Assembly (NCBI RefSeq): GCF_002019595.1
Contig: NZ_KV917369.1
Location: forward strand, 2,504,417-2,568,416
Length of the DNA stretch: 64,000 nucleotides
Direction: 5' to 3'
Source: Priestia abyssalis
GTDB lineage: Bacteria; Bacillota; Bacilli; Bacillales; Bacillaceae_H
The notes beneath the pieces are model-generated. The model saw only the letters and a program-made list of their open reading frames with translations, ran no database searches and was not told where the DNA came from. This document shows, one piece after another, positions 1-7,533 of this stretch. Each line of letters opens with the position of its first letter. The stretch's first letter is position 1. A program made the position numbers and the translations under genes.

Positions 1-843
1 CTAAAGCCGGGAGATGCAGTTGCAATCGAGGACCCGTCTTATTGTTTTTCCCTGCCGATCTTCCAGTCTGCCGGCTTAAGGACTTTCCCTTTACCTGTAG
101 ACGAGCATGGTATCAATCCTGATGATCTTATCTCTATGCACAAAAAGCATCGAATCCGAATGGTTTTTTTAAATCCTGACTATCAAAACCCTACCGGAAC
201 CGTGCTTTCTTTGGCGCGTAGAAAACGAATTTTAGAGTTGTCGGCCGAATTTGGCATTCCGATTATTGAAGATGATCCTTATAGTCTCACCTCCTTCGAT
301 GGAAGCGTAAATTCAACCTTAAAATCAATGGATGATAACGGAAATGTATTGTATATTAGTTCCTTATCGAAAATCGTCGCATCAGGATTGCGAATTGGCT
401 GGGTGATTGGCCCCCCGCAGGTTATTCAACGCTTGGCGGATGCGAAACAACAAGTGGATTTTGGACATAGTATTTTTCCGCAATGGATTGCAAGCGAATT
501 TTTAGGTTCAAAACGCTTTAGTAACCATATTTTAATGCTTCGAAAAGAACTGAAGCGTCAAAGGAATGAGATGGTCTCCAGCCTTGAAGAGTTGTTAGGT
601 GACCAAATGGAGTTTTTTGTTCCAGAAGGGGGAATCCATATGTGGTGCAAGCTAAACGCTCCGATTCCTGAATATCATCTATTGGAGGAGTCCATGAAAA
701 AAGGGGTAGCCTTCGTTCCAGGAAGCATTTTTGGTTCGAAAAAAGGGTATGTACGCTTTACTTTTGGCCGGGGGGAGACACACTTAATCCGGGATGGCGT
801 TTTGAGGTTCGCGGATGCCTTAAAAATCATTCAATTCAATTAA
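1..843 (+). CDS. PLP-dependent aminotransferase (C-terminal part, 5' end outside window)
   Basis: The frame is open from base 1, so the protein begins upstream of the window; 280 residues are visible. It is a fold-type I aminotransferase: the NPDYQNPTG segment, the EDDPY segment and the PLP-lysine segment SSLSKIVASGLRIGWV (Lys near visible residue 124) are intact, and the C-terminal FVPGSIFG...VRFTFG block is typical. Both stand-alone enzymes and the aminotransferase half of MocR/GntR regulators look like this. The missing N-terminus would decide whether a winged-helix DNA-binding domain is present. The substrate cannot be told. Confidence 0.9.
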   Translation, partial: LKPGDAVAIEDPSYCFSLPIFQSAGLRTFPLPVDEHGINPDDLISMHKKHRIRMVFLNPDYQNPTGTVLSLARRKRILELSAEFGIPIIEDDPYSLTSFDGSVNSTLKSMDDNGNVLYISSLSKIVASGLRIGWVIGPPQVIQRLADAKQQVDFGHSIFPQWIASEFLGSKRFSNHILMLRKELKRQRNEMVSSLEELLGDQMEFFVPEGGIHMWCKLNAPIPEYHLLEESMKKGVAFVPGSIFGSKKGYVRFTFGRGETHLIRDGVLRFADALKIIQFN

Positions 844-1223
844 TAATCATTAGCCATGCAATAAAATATCCTTCATAAAGGTTCTCACAAAATTCAATGA
901 AAAAATGACGAATAAACTTGCCTGTAAATGATTCATGATTTTTTCATGGATTATTTGTTTATTTTTAGGCAATCACAAATATTTTGCTATTCTGTTTAGT
1001 TTTATGCTAATAGGTCAGATCTATGTCCATGGAGAGTTTGAATCGCGATTATATTTGTAAAGTGGATGGCTAAAATACCTGTAGATTGGATGGTTCGTTT
1101 TTTTTCAAATTCCTTATCATAGAAGGAAAGGTGCTATGTAATATACAAAAATCCGCTGTCTGTCCCAGGATAGCCTAAGTTAGGTAATGATGTTCATTTA
1201 AAATGTAACGGAGATGATAAAAT
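844..1223. other. Intergenic region, AT-rich
   Basis: No convincing gene or strong rho-independent hairpin is visible. The last bases hold a weak ribosome site (AACGGAGATG) for the following gene. Confidence 0.5.
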
Positions 1224-1646
1224 ATGACATGGTCTTTTGTGATTTTGTTGATTCTTGCGGCTCTTGCTAAGGTAGTATTGACCTGCCTTCCAACCGGTGT
1301 TGTGGAATGGATGATCAGCAAATTTGAATTGCATCCAACACTTAATGATGAGAATACCACTGTCACCATCGACGGAAAACGCTTAGAAGGTGAAGAAAAA
1401 AACGAAATTATTAATGATTTTAATGAAGCGCTTTTTTTAGAAAAATATGATATACATCCAGAGAACAGGGGAACTCCATTGGTCATTGACACTAAGAGGG
1501 GCAAAAATAATATTAGTTTTTTTGTGTACATTTACAACAATCGCGTTGATGTAGTCAAAAGGTACAAGAAGAAAGTGGTCGCATATCGTCTGCGTTCCGA
1601 TAGCCTTCAAAAAGGTTCTATGGTAATAAGAGGGGAGTTAGCTTAG
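1224..1646 (+). CDS. YfmQ-like small membrane-anchored protein
   Basis: 140 residues. One N-terminal hydrophobic segment (about residues 4-22) is followed by a soluble domain with the segment LPTGVVEWMISKFELHP, which I associate with the Bacillus YfmQ family of unknown function. The rest is charged and mixed alpha/beta. The start ATG follows AACGGAGATGATAAAAT. It is monocistronic, with a terminator directly after the stop codon. Family assignment is from memory; no biochemical role is known to me. Confidence 0.7.
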   Translation: MTWSFVILLILAALAKVVLTCLPTGVVEWMISKFELHPTLNDENTTVTIDGKRLEGEEKNEIINDFNEALFLEKYDIHPENRGTPLVIDTKRGKNNISFFVYIYNNRVDVVKRYKKKVVAYRLRSDSLQKGSMVIRGELA

Positions 1647-1676
1647 AAGGATCGTCAAAGAGACGGTCCTTTTTTA
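1647..1676 (+). terminator. Rho-independent terminator
   Basis: Arms AAGGATCGTC and GACGGTCCTT (one G-U pair) are followed by a T-run. It ends the YfmQ-like gene. Confidence 0.8.
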
Positions 1677-1984
1677 AGTCATTAAATGTCTATTTAATTT
1701 TTGTCAGTTGAAGCCGTTAGAAGAAAATATGATTGCATAAGAACATAGATAAAACTATCCAGTCTTATTTATCATGTATAAGATAGTAGAAAATGTTAAA
1801 TGCATTTTTATTGAAAAATAAATTACTTCTTTCTATAGTATTATTATGCTATTGAAGGTTTTCTAAATAATTTCAATTAATTACATGAATAAAGATGTAA
1901 TGACGGTATGAAAAGTTTACCGATTAAACGGACCTGCTTGAATTTATATCTTGTAAATATAAATAGATAGGTGGCAGAAATAAC
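1677..1984. other. Long AT-rich leader before trhO
   Basis: About 310 bases with no reading frame of note. The only clear signal is the ribosome site AGGTGGCAG just before the trhO start. The promoter must lie here, but no single -35/-10 pair stands out. Confidence 0.4.
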
Positions 1985-2959
1985 ATGAAGACTACAAAAC
2001 CATATAGAGTATTATTATATTATATGTATGTTCCGATTGAGAACCCGGAAGAATTCGCAGCGCAACATCTAGAATTTTGCAAGGAACTGGGCCTTAAAGG
2101 CCGAATTCTTGTGGCGAAAGAAGGAATCAATGGAACAGTATCTGGAACGATTGAACAATCAGATGAATATATGAAAATTATGAAGGAAGATCCGCGCTTT
2201 TCCGAAATGGTATTTAAGGTAGATGAAGCAGACACCCATGCTTTTAAGAAGATGCATGTTCGTCCTCGACCAGAACTAGTAACACTTCAATTAGAAGATG
2301 ATGTTAATCCAAACGAAGTGACGGGTAAATATTTGAGTCCAAAAGAATTTTTTGAGGCATTGCAAGAGGAAGAAACCATCGTAATTGATGCCAGAAATGA
2401 CTATGAATATGATTTAGGCCACTTTAAAGGTGCCATCAGACCTGATATTGAAGCTTTTCGTGAACTTCCCCAATGGGTACGGGAAAATAAAGAGATGCTA
2501 GAAGGGAAAAAAATTCTAACCTATTGTACGGGCGGTATCCGCTGCGAGAAATTTTCGGGATGGCTGCTGAAAGAAGGGTTTGAAGATGTTGGTCAGCTTC
2601 ATGGGGGAATTGTAACATACGGGAAAGATCCCGAAGTACAAGGGAAGTTGTGGAATGGACAATGCTATGTATTTGATGAACGGATTAGCGTTCCTGTTAA
2701 TCAGACAGAATATGTCATTGTCGGAAAAGATTACTTTACAGGTGAACCATGTGAACGCTATGTAAACTGTGCCAACCCAGAGTGTAATAAACAGATTTTA
2801 TGCTCAGAAGAGAATGAACACAAGTATTTACGCGGGTGCACACATGAGTGCAGAGTACATCCAAGGAATTTATATGTGAAAGAACATGGTTTAACTGATG
2901 AACAGGTTGCTGCGAAGCTAAAACAGATAGAGAAGGAAGATGCAGTAAGGTTAGGATAA
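1985..2959 (+). CDS. trhO: tRNA uridine(34) hydroxylase, rhodanese-domain protein
   Basis: 324 residues, full length for the TrhO/YceA family, which hydroxylates uridine 34 of certain tRNAs on the way to 5-methoxyuridine. An N-terminal acylphosphatase-like domain (about 1-100, with [15 protein letters not shown]) precedes a rhodanese domain (about 125-220) whose active-site loop [10 protein letters not shown] keeps the catalytic Cys. A C-terminal Cys-rich region follows ([20 protein letters not shown] and later Cys residues), probably metal binding. A terminator follows. Confidence 0.93.
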   Translation: MKTTKPYRVLLYYMYVPIENPEEFAAQHLEFCKELGLKGRILVAKEGINGTVSGTIEQSDEYMKIMKEDPRFSEMVFKVDEADTHAFKKMHVRPRPELVTLQLEDDVNPNEVTGKYLSPKEFFEALQEEETIVIDARNDYEYDLGHFKGAIRPDIEAFRELPQWVRENKEMLEGKKILTYCTGGIRCEKFSGWLLKEGFEDVGQLHGGIVTYGKDPEVQGKLWNGQCYVFDERISVPVNQTEYVIVGKDYFTGEPCERYVNCANPECNKQILCSEENEHKYLRGCTHECRVHPRNLYVKEHGLTDEQVAAKLKQIEKEDAVRLG

Positions 2960-2972
2960 AGAGACTGGCCCA

Positions 2973-3000
2973 AGAGGTTGCTGAAACGCAGCCTCTTTAT
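2973..3000 (+). terminator. Terminator of trhO
   Basis: AGAGGTTGC / GCAGCCTCT hairpin (one wobble pair) followed by TTTATTTT. Confidence 0.7.
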
Positions 3001-3026
3001 TTTGGGCGCTTTTTGGATATAACCGG

Positions 3027-3612
3027 ATGATTGAGGGGGATGAGCTGCTTTAGAAACGGTTTCTTGAGCAGTCTGAATTAGCTGATATTGTGTATGATGC
3101 AACCTCAGCAAAAGCCTATATTCGTCATGCTAAATTGTTAAAAGAAGCGGAGAAAAAAGGAATGGATATGACTCTGGTTGCTGTGAGACCGCTAGTCGTT
3201 CCACCAGTAAACCTTGGTTCACAATTAGAAAAGGAACGATGAACTGATTGGAAAGTCGATTCAAGAAATGGCTGAAACCGTTCAATCGTATGTACCAGGC
3301 TATCGCTTGCGGACGAATCCAATTTTCAAGGGCAATAAAGTGACAATCTTTATCGAGGAGGAGGGAGCGGGTGCCGGTAACACACAAACAGAAGTGCTGG
3401 TCGCAGTGCTTGATCGAATGGGCATTCAAACGGGTGTTGATCTTTATAAGATGATGGATTTGGCTGAAGAGATTGTCGCCCCTATTTTACAACCCTCCAG
3501 GAAATTACGCGAGACAGCTTAGTCCTTGGGTATGCAGGGGTATATTCAGGCTTTGCGCTTCATGCCAAACGGGCTGCCGCTAAATTTGGTATTGAACAAG
3601 CTTACGGCATAC
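3027..3612 (+). pseudogene. Fused relic of acetaldehyde dehydrogenase and 4-hydroxy-2-oxovalerate aldolase
   Basis: Three pieces of two neighbouring meta-cleavage pathway genes survive. (1) 3027-3242: the frame of an acylating acetaldehyde dehydrogenase ([20 protein letters not shown], then LVVPPVNL), with an internal TAG near 3051 and a TGA at 3240. (2) 3241-3522: the end of the same enzyme ([13 protein letters not shown]...[12 protein letters not shown]) runs directly into aldolase sequence ([37 protein letters not shown]) and stops at TAG. (3) After a frameshift near 3520, aldolase sequence continues as LGYAGVYSGFALHAKRAAAK and then fades. Catalytic parts of both enzymes are missing, so it cannot be functional. 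Families are recognised from memory of DmpF/MhpF and DmpG/MhpE. Confidence 0.8.
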
Positions 3613-3688
3613 ACCACAAATAACTAAAGGTGTATAGAATAGGTATTGTCCTTTTTGGTAGAATGGAATTTAAAGGAAGGGTGGCCTA

Positions 3689-3823
3689 ATGGAAATTATA
3701 GAAATAATAGGGGTTGTTATGATTGTCGTGACAGTATTTTCAATTGAGCTGGAATTAAGAAAAATAGTTAAGCAGAATGAAAGAATAATTGATTTGTTGG
3801 AGAAAAATCAAGATAAAAAATAA
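3689..3823 (+). CDS. Small membrane protein, 44 aa
   Basis: Ribosome site AAGGAAGGG precedes ATG. The product has one N-terminal transmembrane helix (about residues 4-20) and a charged tail KIVKQNERIIDLLEKNQDKK likely to be helical. It closely resembles in layout the small protein at 7103-7246, whose tail reads VKQNEQMLELLQQINQKLDK. Function unknown. It lies 23 bases before the Nudix gene and could share its transcript. Confidence 0.65.
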   Translation: MEIIEIIGVVMIVVTVFSIELELRKIVKQNERIIDLLEKNQDKK

Positions 3824-3846
3824 GTTCTCATAAAGGAGACGAGGAA

Positions 3847-4311
3847 ATGCTAGTTAGAAACTCAGCAAGAGCTTTACTTATTCAAGATCATAAGATTTTA
3901 GTTGTGAAAGTAAAAGAACCTTATGGGGAATGTTGGTTTTTGCCGGGTGGCGGTCAACAACACGGGGAAAATCTTAGGGATACTGTTCAACGGGAATGTA
4001 TAGAAGAAATAGGAGCGGAAGTGGAAGTAGGCGATCTGCTTTTCGTCCGTGAGTACATTGGAAAAAATCATGATTTTTCTCAATACGATGCCCCTATTCA
4101 TCAAGTTGAATGTATATTTGCTTGCAAGTTAAAAGACCCTCAACAAGAGATAGAAGTAGGAATAAACCCTGATGAGGGGCAAATGGGAGTGGAATGGATA
4201 CCATTGAAGAATTTAGTTCAATCTCATTTTTATCCTAAAGAGATGATTCCATATATAATGGACTATTTAAAGGGTAATCCAATTCCAATCTATCTGGGTG
4301 ATATCATTTAA
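3847..4311 (+). CDS. Nudix hydrolase
   Basis: 154 residues. The Nudix box is intact: GGGQQHGENLRDTVQRECIE then EIGAEV, with the REC-EE core for Mg-dependent hydrolysis of a nucleoside diphosphate linked to another group. The start ATG follows AAAGGAGACGAGGAA. The substrate cannot be inferred. It is followed by a terminator and preceded closely by the 44-residue membrane peptide gene. Confidence 0.9.
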   Translation: MLVRNSARALLIQDHKILVVKVKEPYGECWFLPGGGQQHGENLRDTVQRECIEEIGAEVEVGDLLFVREYIGKNHDFSQYDAPIHQVECIFACKLKDPQQEIEVGINPDEGQMGVEWIPLKNLVQSHFYPKEMIPYIMDYLKGNPIPIYLGDII

Positions 4312-4331
4312 TCTCACCATAGTCAAAAAAT

Positions 4332-4368
4332 AAAGAAGACTGCCCAATTAAGAGCAGTCTTTCTTTAT
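4332..4368 (+). terminator. Terminator of the Nudix gene
   Basis: AAGAAGACTGC / GCAGTCTTTCTTT hairpin with a one-base bulge and T-rich tail. It also faces the convergent zinc-ribbon gene. Confidence 0.7.
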
Positions 4369-4402
4369 TAGGATTAGGCTATGTTAAAGTGTAGCCTCCC
4401 CA

Positions 4403-4561
4403 TTATCCTTTGCTTGTTTCTATATTCCGCAGTTCATAGCCGCAATCAGGGCAATCGTAAATCACATTTTGATTGGATTGCGCAGTCAATACTAAGTGGA
4501 TTTCTTTTTGTGATTGACAATTTGGGCATGTGACAACAGGCAAATTAATATTAATATTCAT
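4403..4561 (-). CDS. Small zinc-ribbon protein, 52 aa
   Basis: Two CxxC knuckles (TCPNCQSQ and DCPDCGYE) spaced about 27 residues make a one-zinc ribbon. The start MNININLPVV is chosen because GGAGGG lies six bases before that ATG; an upstream ATG abuts the ribosome site and a longer frame lacks one. Partner and role unknown; such ribbons often bind nucleic acid or another protein. Confidence 0.7.
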   Translation of the reverse strand: MNININLPVVTCPNCQSQKEIHLVLTAQSNQNVIYDCPDCGYELRNIETSKG

Positions 4562-4844
4562 ATACATCCCTCCATGCATAGAATGTGGCATCGACAGGGG
4601 TTTCATACCTATTTTAAGAGTTTTATCTTATGTAAAACCTCAATACATGAAGGGGATACAACAAATTTGTATATTCCGGGTAGAGCATTAGGGACGTTTA
4701 AATGGATATCTAAATTTTTTTATACCCTTTATTTCTGTGCAGTTAATCCGGATAAACGCAGAATGGTAAAATGGAGGATAAAAAAGGAAAAAGGCTGCTT
4801 TATGGGCATACTATGTATAAAGTATGTTCCCTGGAGTGGTAGAA

Positions 4845-5138
4845 ATGAGAAAACTAGGTAAATTAGCAGATCTATGTTGGGAAGGATTAACTTTAAAACA
4901 CATTTCTCACAAAGAGATTGTTATTCCGTATATTCTATTTTTCATCATGGTATTAATCTTTGAGTTGTTTATATCTATTTTGTTCATCGTATCTGCTTAT
5001 CTATTCGTGACATACGGATATAAGCCGAACATTCACTACTATATAAGTGCTGTCATGGTGATTCTTATGTTAATGATTACAGTTCCATTGCTTATTGCAA
5101 CGATGAAGCTGCACAAAAAAGAAATGAACACCGGTTAA
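4845..5138 (+). CDS. Hypothetical two-helix membrane protein
   Basis: 97 residues starting at MRKLGKLADLCWEGLTL, with GGAGTGG a few bases upstream. Two long hydrophobic segments (about residues 24-54 and 62-84) and a basic C-terminus (MKLHKKEMNTG). The N-terminal stretch looks amphipathic. I do not recognise a family. Confidence 0.6.
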   Translation: MRKLGKLADLCWEGLTLKHISHKEIVIPYILFFIMVLIFELFISILFIVSAYLFVTYGYKPNIHYYISAVMVILMLMITVPLLIATMKLHKKEMNTG

Positions 5139-5179
5139 CTTCTAGTGAGTAGAATGAACTCTCAAGAGGTTTTCTTTTC

Positions 5180-5246
5180 GTTTTAGTCACTTTCAGCGTC
5201 CGCTGAAAGCGTGCAAAATGGTCATTTTGCACGAATGAGTCAAAAC
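5180..5246. repeat. Two perfect hairpins back to back
   Basis: Hairpin 1: CTTTCAGCG (5190-5198) with CGCTGAAAG (5201-5209), two-base loop. Hairpin 2 follows with no spacer: CGTGCAAAATG (5210-5220) and CATTTTGCACG (5223-5233), two-base loop. Flanking GTTTT and AAAAC could close a third stem, giving a cruciform. No T-run follows, so it is not an ordinary terminator. Confidence 0.75.
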
Positions 5247-5351
5247 CAGCGCAAATCAACATTGTTGTTTAACACAGCCTTTCTTATAAAAAGAATGGAC
5301 TTTGACATTACGTAAAGATATACAGCTATGTCGTCAAGAGGTGAGTACATA

Positions 5352-5402
5352 ATGCAAAAGCTGGGCAGACTTGCAGGAATTAGCACGAGAACGTTACATT
5401 GA
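5352..5402 (+). pseudogene. Relic of a MerR-family regulator N-terminus
   Basis: MQKLGRLAGISTRTLH then TGA. This is the first helix-turn-helix of a MerR regulator (normally continuing RYYDEIGLL). The upstream GAGGTGAG ribosome site is still present. Everything after residue 16 is gone. Confidence 0.6.
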
Positions 5403-5488
5403 TAAGAGAATACATACTAGCAGGCGGCTTCGTTGTAAGGAGCCATTTTTTATTATGAATTTGGGTAAGTTAGTTCATTAGACAATTC

Positions 5489-5689
5489 TTATCCTACCTT
5501 TTTTATATTTATAAGATTGTCTGATTTAAAAAAAATGTCACCGAAGAAATAAATGATTACTAAAATTAACACGAGGATAGTCGCAACAATAAATGCTTGC
5601 TTAGTGTAATTTTTATCATCTTCCCTTTGTTCCTTTATTTTTTGTCTATATTGTAATTGTATCTTTTTCTTTTTATCATCTAATTTCAT
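5489..5689 (-). CDS. Small single-pass membrane protein, 66 aa
   Basis: A highly charged N-terminal half (MKLDDKKKKIQLQYRQKI) is followed by one transmembrane helix (about residues 31-50, AFIVATILVLILVIIYFFG) and a short tail. AAAGGAGG lies about 14 bases before the ATG, rather far. Function unknown; monocistronic. Confidence 0.55.
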   Translation of the reverse strand: MKLDDKKKKIQLQYRQKIKEQREDDKNYTKQAFIVATILVLILVIIYFFGDIFFKSDNLINIKKVG

Positions 5690-5995
5690 AGGAACTGAAC
5701 GACCTCCTTTTAATTTTACTCACTTTTAATCCTCCATATTTACAGTCACATTACTATTATCTATCATACTAAAAAATGAGATTTTATTTACAATAAAATG
5801 GAAAATTACAGTTTTTTCTTAAGAGATGATTAATATTGAAACGCTATCTTATAGAAGTAAACGGGGGGTGAGCTTAAGAAAGGGGATTGCTGCGGTATCT
5901 TTTTTCTTCTTTAGTGAAGCAGGATAGTCAAGGAAAGACATATAATATATAGAAATATAGCTGAATATAATTGTAATCAAAAGGGGGCTGGAACG
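5690..5995. other. Intergenic region
   Basis: AT-rich. A G-rich patch at 5861-5890 (GGGGGGTGAGC, then AAAGGGG) resembles ribosome sites, but only a 19-codon frame follows it. No convincing gene. Confidence 0.4.
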
Positions 5996-6196
5996 ATGCC
6001 TTTATGGTTGTTTATTATAACGATTTGCAGTGGGTTACTAGGTTTAGGCGCTTTTATTGATTTCAAGGCCAAGAAAAAGAATATAAGAATCGAACTGGAA
6101 GAAGGAATAAAAAACGCCTCCGATTCTGAACAAATCTATACGGAGCAATATTTGGATCAAGCGAGAAAAGAGGCAGGAGAAAATAATCCATTTTAA
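5996..6196 (+). CDS. Small membrane protein, 66 aa
   Basis: Ribosome site AAAGGGGG before ATG. N-terminal transmembrane helix (about residues 2-22), then a basic patch FKAKKKNIRIE and an acidic helical tail. No family recognised. It belongs to a run of tiny membrane proteins between 3.7 and 7.2 kb. Confidence 0.6.
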   Translation: MPLWLFIITICSGLLGLGAFIDFKAKKKNIRIELEEGIKNASDSEQIYTEQYLDQARKEAGENNPF

Positions 6197-6317
6197 AGCT
6201 GAATACAGCAAAATCACTTGTTTTGTTGCATTCAGTCTGTCCAGAACCTTTTATATAACAAGTGCAGACGACCTTTAATAAAGGATTGTCTTTTTTGTTG
6301 AACGGGGAGGGAATCAT

Positions 6318-6809
6318 ATGAAAAAAATAGCTGTCTCTTTTTTCGTCTTATTATTAGTGGCTGGAGCTTGTTTTAACATGAGAGATAAAAAAATCAAAGA
6401 GGAAGTATTATTACCCGATGGATACCGTGGCTGTTCCTATATCGTTTATGATATAAGCAATACGCCAAAATTAGAGATGAAAGACGATACCATAATATAT
6501 AAACTCAACGAACATGGTGTACTTGCTACATCCTCTCCTCAACATTTCGGATGGGATAACGAAAAGTCCTCTCCCAATCTTGATCGACATTATTATTATG
6601 TCAGCAAAAATGGCGCTAAAAAAGAAATATCCTTGGACAACATCCAATCTGAAGGAAACGGATCTACTTCAAAGGAAGGTACGGAAGAACTTACTTTTAG
6701 GAGCTTTTATTTAGGCTCCGAAGATGAATTCAAAAAATTTGAAGATGCATCTAATGGCCTTGGTTGTCTTAATTATGATGATGTTTTAAGAAGACTAAAT
6801 GAAAAGTAA
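6318..6809 (+). CDS. Secreted or lipid-anchored protein, DUF6843-like
   Basis: 163 residues. The N-terminal signal (MKKIAVSFFVLLLVAGACF) ends in AGAC, a marginal lipobox, so Cys18 may carry lipid. The mature part begins with LLPDGYRGCSYIVYDI, a pattern I associate with small secreted Bacillus proteins of the DUF6843 type; that assignment is tentative. Ribosome site GGGGAGGG. An imperfect terminator-like hairpin at 6262-6298 separates it from the gene before. Confidence 0.65.
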   Translation: MKKIAVSFFVLLLVAGACFNMRDKKIKEEVLLPDGYRGCSYIVYDISNTPKLEMKDDTIIYKLNEHGVLATSSPQHFGWDNEKSSPNLDRHYYYVSKNGAKKEISLDNIQSEGNGSTSKEGTEELTFRSFYLGSEDEFKKFEDASNGLGCLNYDDVLRRLNEK

Positions 6810-6959
6810 GCAAGACTAACTCTAGCAAATTGAGCAGATGATTCTGTAGTTTTTCATAATTCCCCTTTTGGGCTCGTTCTTTTGTGGACGGGCTTTTTTT
6901 TGACTATAGTAGGTAATAAATACAATGTTGCTTTCATACAAACACCGTCATACCAGCCT

Positions 6960-6992
6960 AGCTCCTTGATAGACAAGGAGCTTTTGTTTTTC
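6960..6992 (+). terminator. Terminator-like hairpin
   Basis: AGCTCCTTG / CAAGGAGCT perfect nine-base arms followed by TTTTGTTTTT, 150 bases after the DUF6843-like gene. Confidence 0.75.
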
Positions 6993-7102
6993 TTAGACTT
7001 CGGAAGGGTTCTCAATACAACATGTTGAAGTTAGTTATTGCATGGAATGGAATGCAAAATAATAAGGGGTGGTTCAGTTTCAGAACCAGGGAGGAAATGG
7101 AC

Positions 7103-7246
7103 ATGGAATTTATCGGGCTGGGGTTGTCAGTTCTCCTGATTTTTTGGGTATACAGCATCTATAAGGACATAGGAACACAAGTAAAACAAAATGAGCAAAT
7201 GCTGGAGTTGCTGCAGCAAATCAATCAAAAGCTGGATAAGAATTGA
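7103..7246 (+). CDS. Small membrane protein, 47 aa
   Basis: Start MEFIGLGLSV is chosen because GGAGG lies eight bases upstream; a longer frame opens at 7022. One transmembrane helix (residues 3-20) and a coiled-coil-like polar tail (VKQNEQMLELLQQINQKLDK). Same layout as the 44-residue protein at 3689-3823; the two are probably paralogues. Function unknown. Confidence 0.6.
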   Translation: MEFIGLGLSVLLIFWVYSIYKDIGTQVKQNEQMLELLQQINQKLDKN

Positions 7247-7533
7247 CGAGGAATGGGACAAAGCGATGTAGAACCGATCCGAGATTTGGAGAAGAACCTT
7301 TGAGAAAAGAGCCTATTGAATAAATAACGCCATGTAATTAGAAAAGGATTTTAAGAAAATAAGTTATAATTTGAGTAGTAGTAGTCATTATAAAGTTATC
7401 GGAAGATAGAAGGATAAAAATATTCAGTAATGGAGATTCATATATCCAAGACTATACTGAGAATCGTTACTAGTCGAGATTACAAAAAAGACCCCGGCTC
7501 AATGCCTGAAGTCTTTGTTTGATTTATAAACTT
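7247..7533. other. Intergenic region between convergent genes
   Basis: No gene. Holds the terminator of the large leftward gene at its right edge. Confidence 0.4.
7484..7522 (-). terminator. Terminator of the FN3/LamG gene
   Basis: On the minus strand an imperfect stem (AAAGACTTCAGGC with GCCGGGGTCTTT) is followed by a T-run. Confidence 0.6.

Noticed and set aside
4514..4861. 115-codon plus-strand frame overlapping the zinc-ribbon gene and the two-helix protein
   Set aside because: It is antisense to a better-supported gene at its start, has no ribosome site and no protein-like composition.
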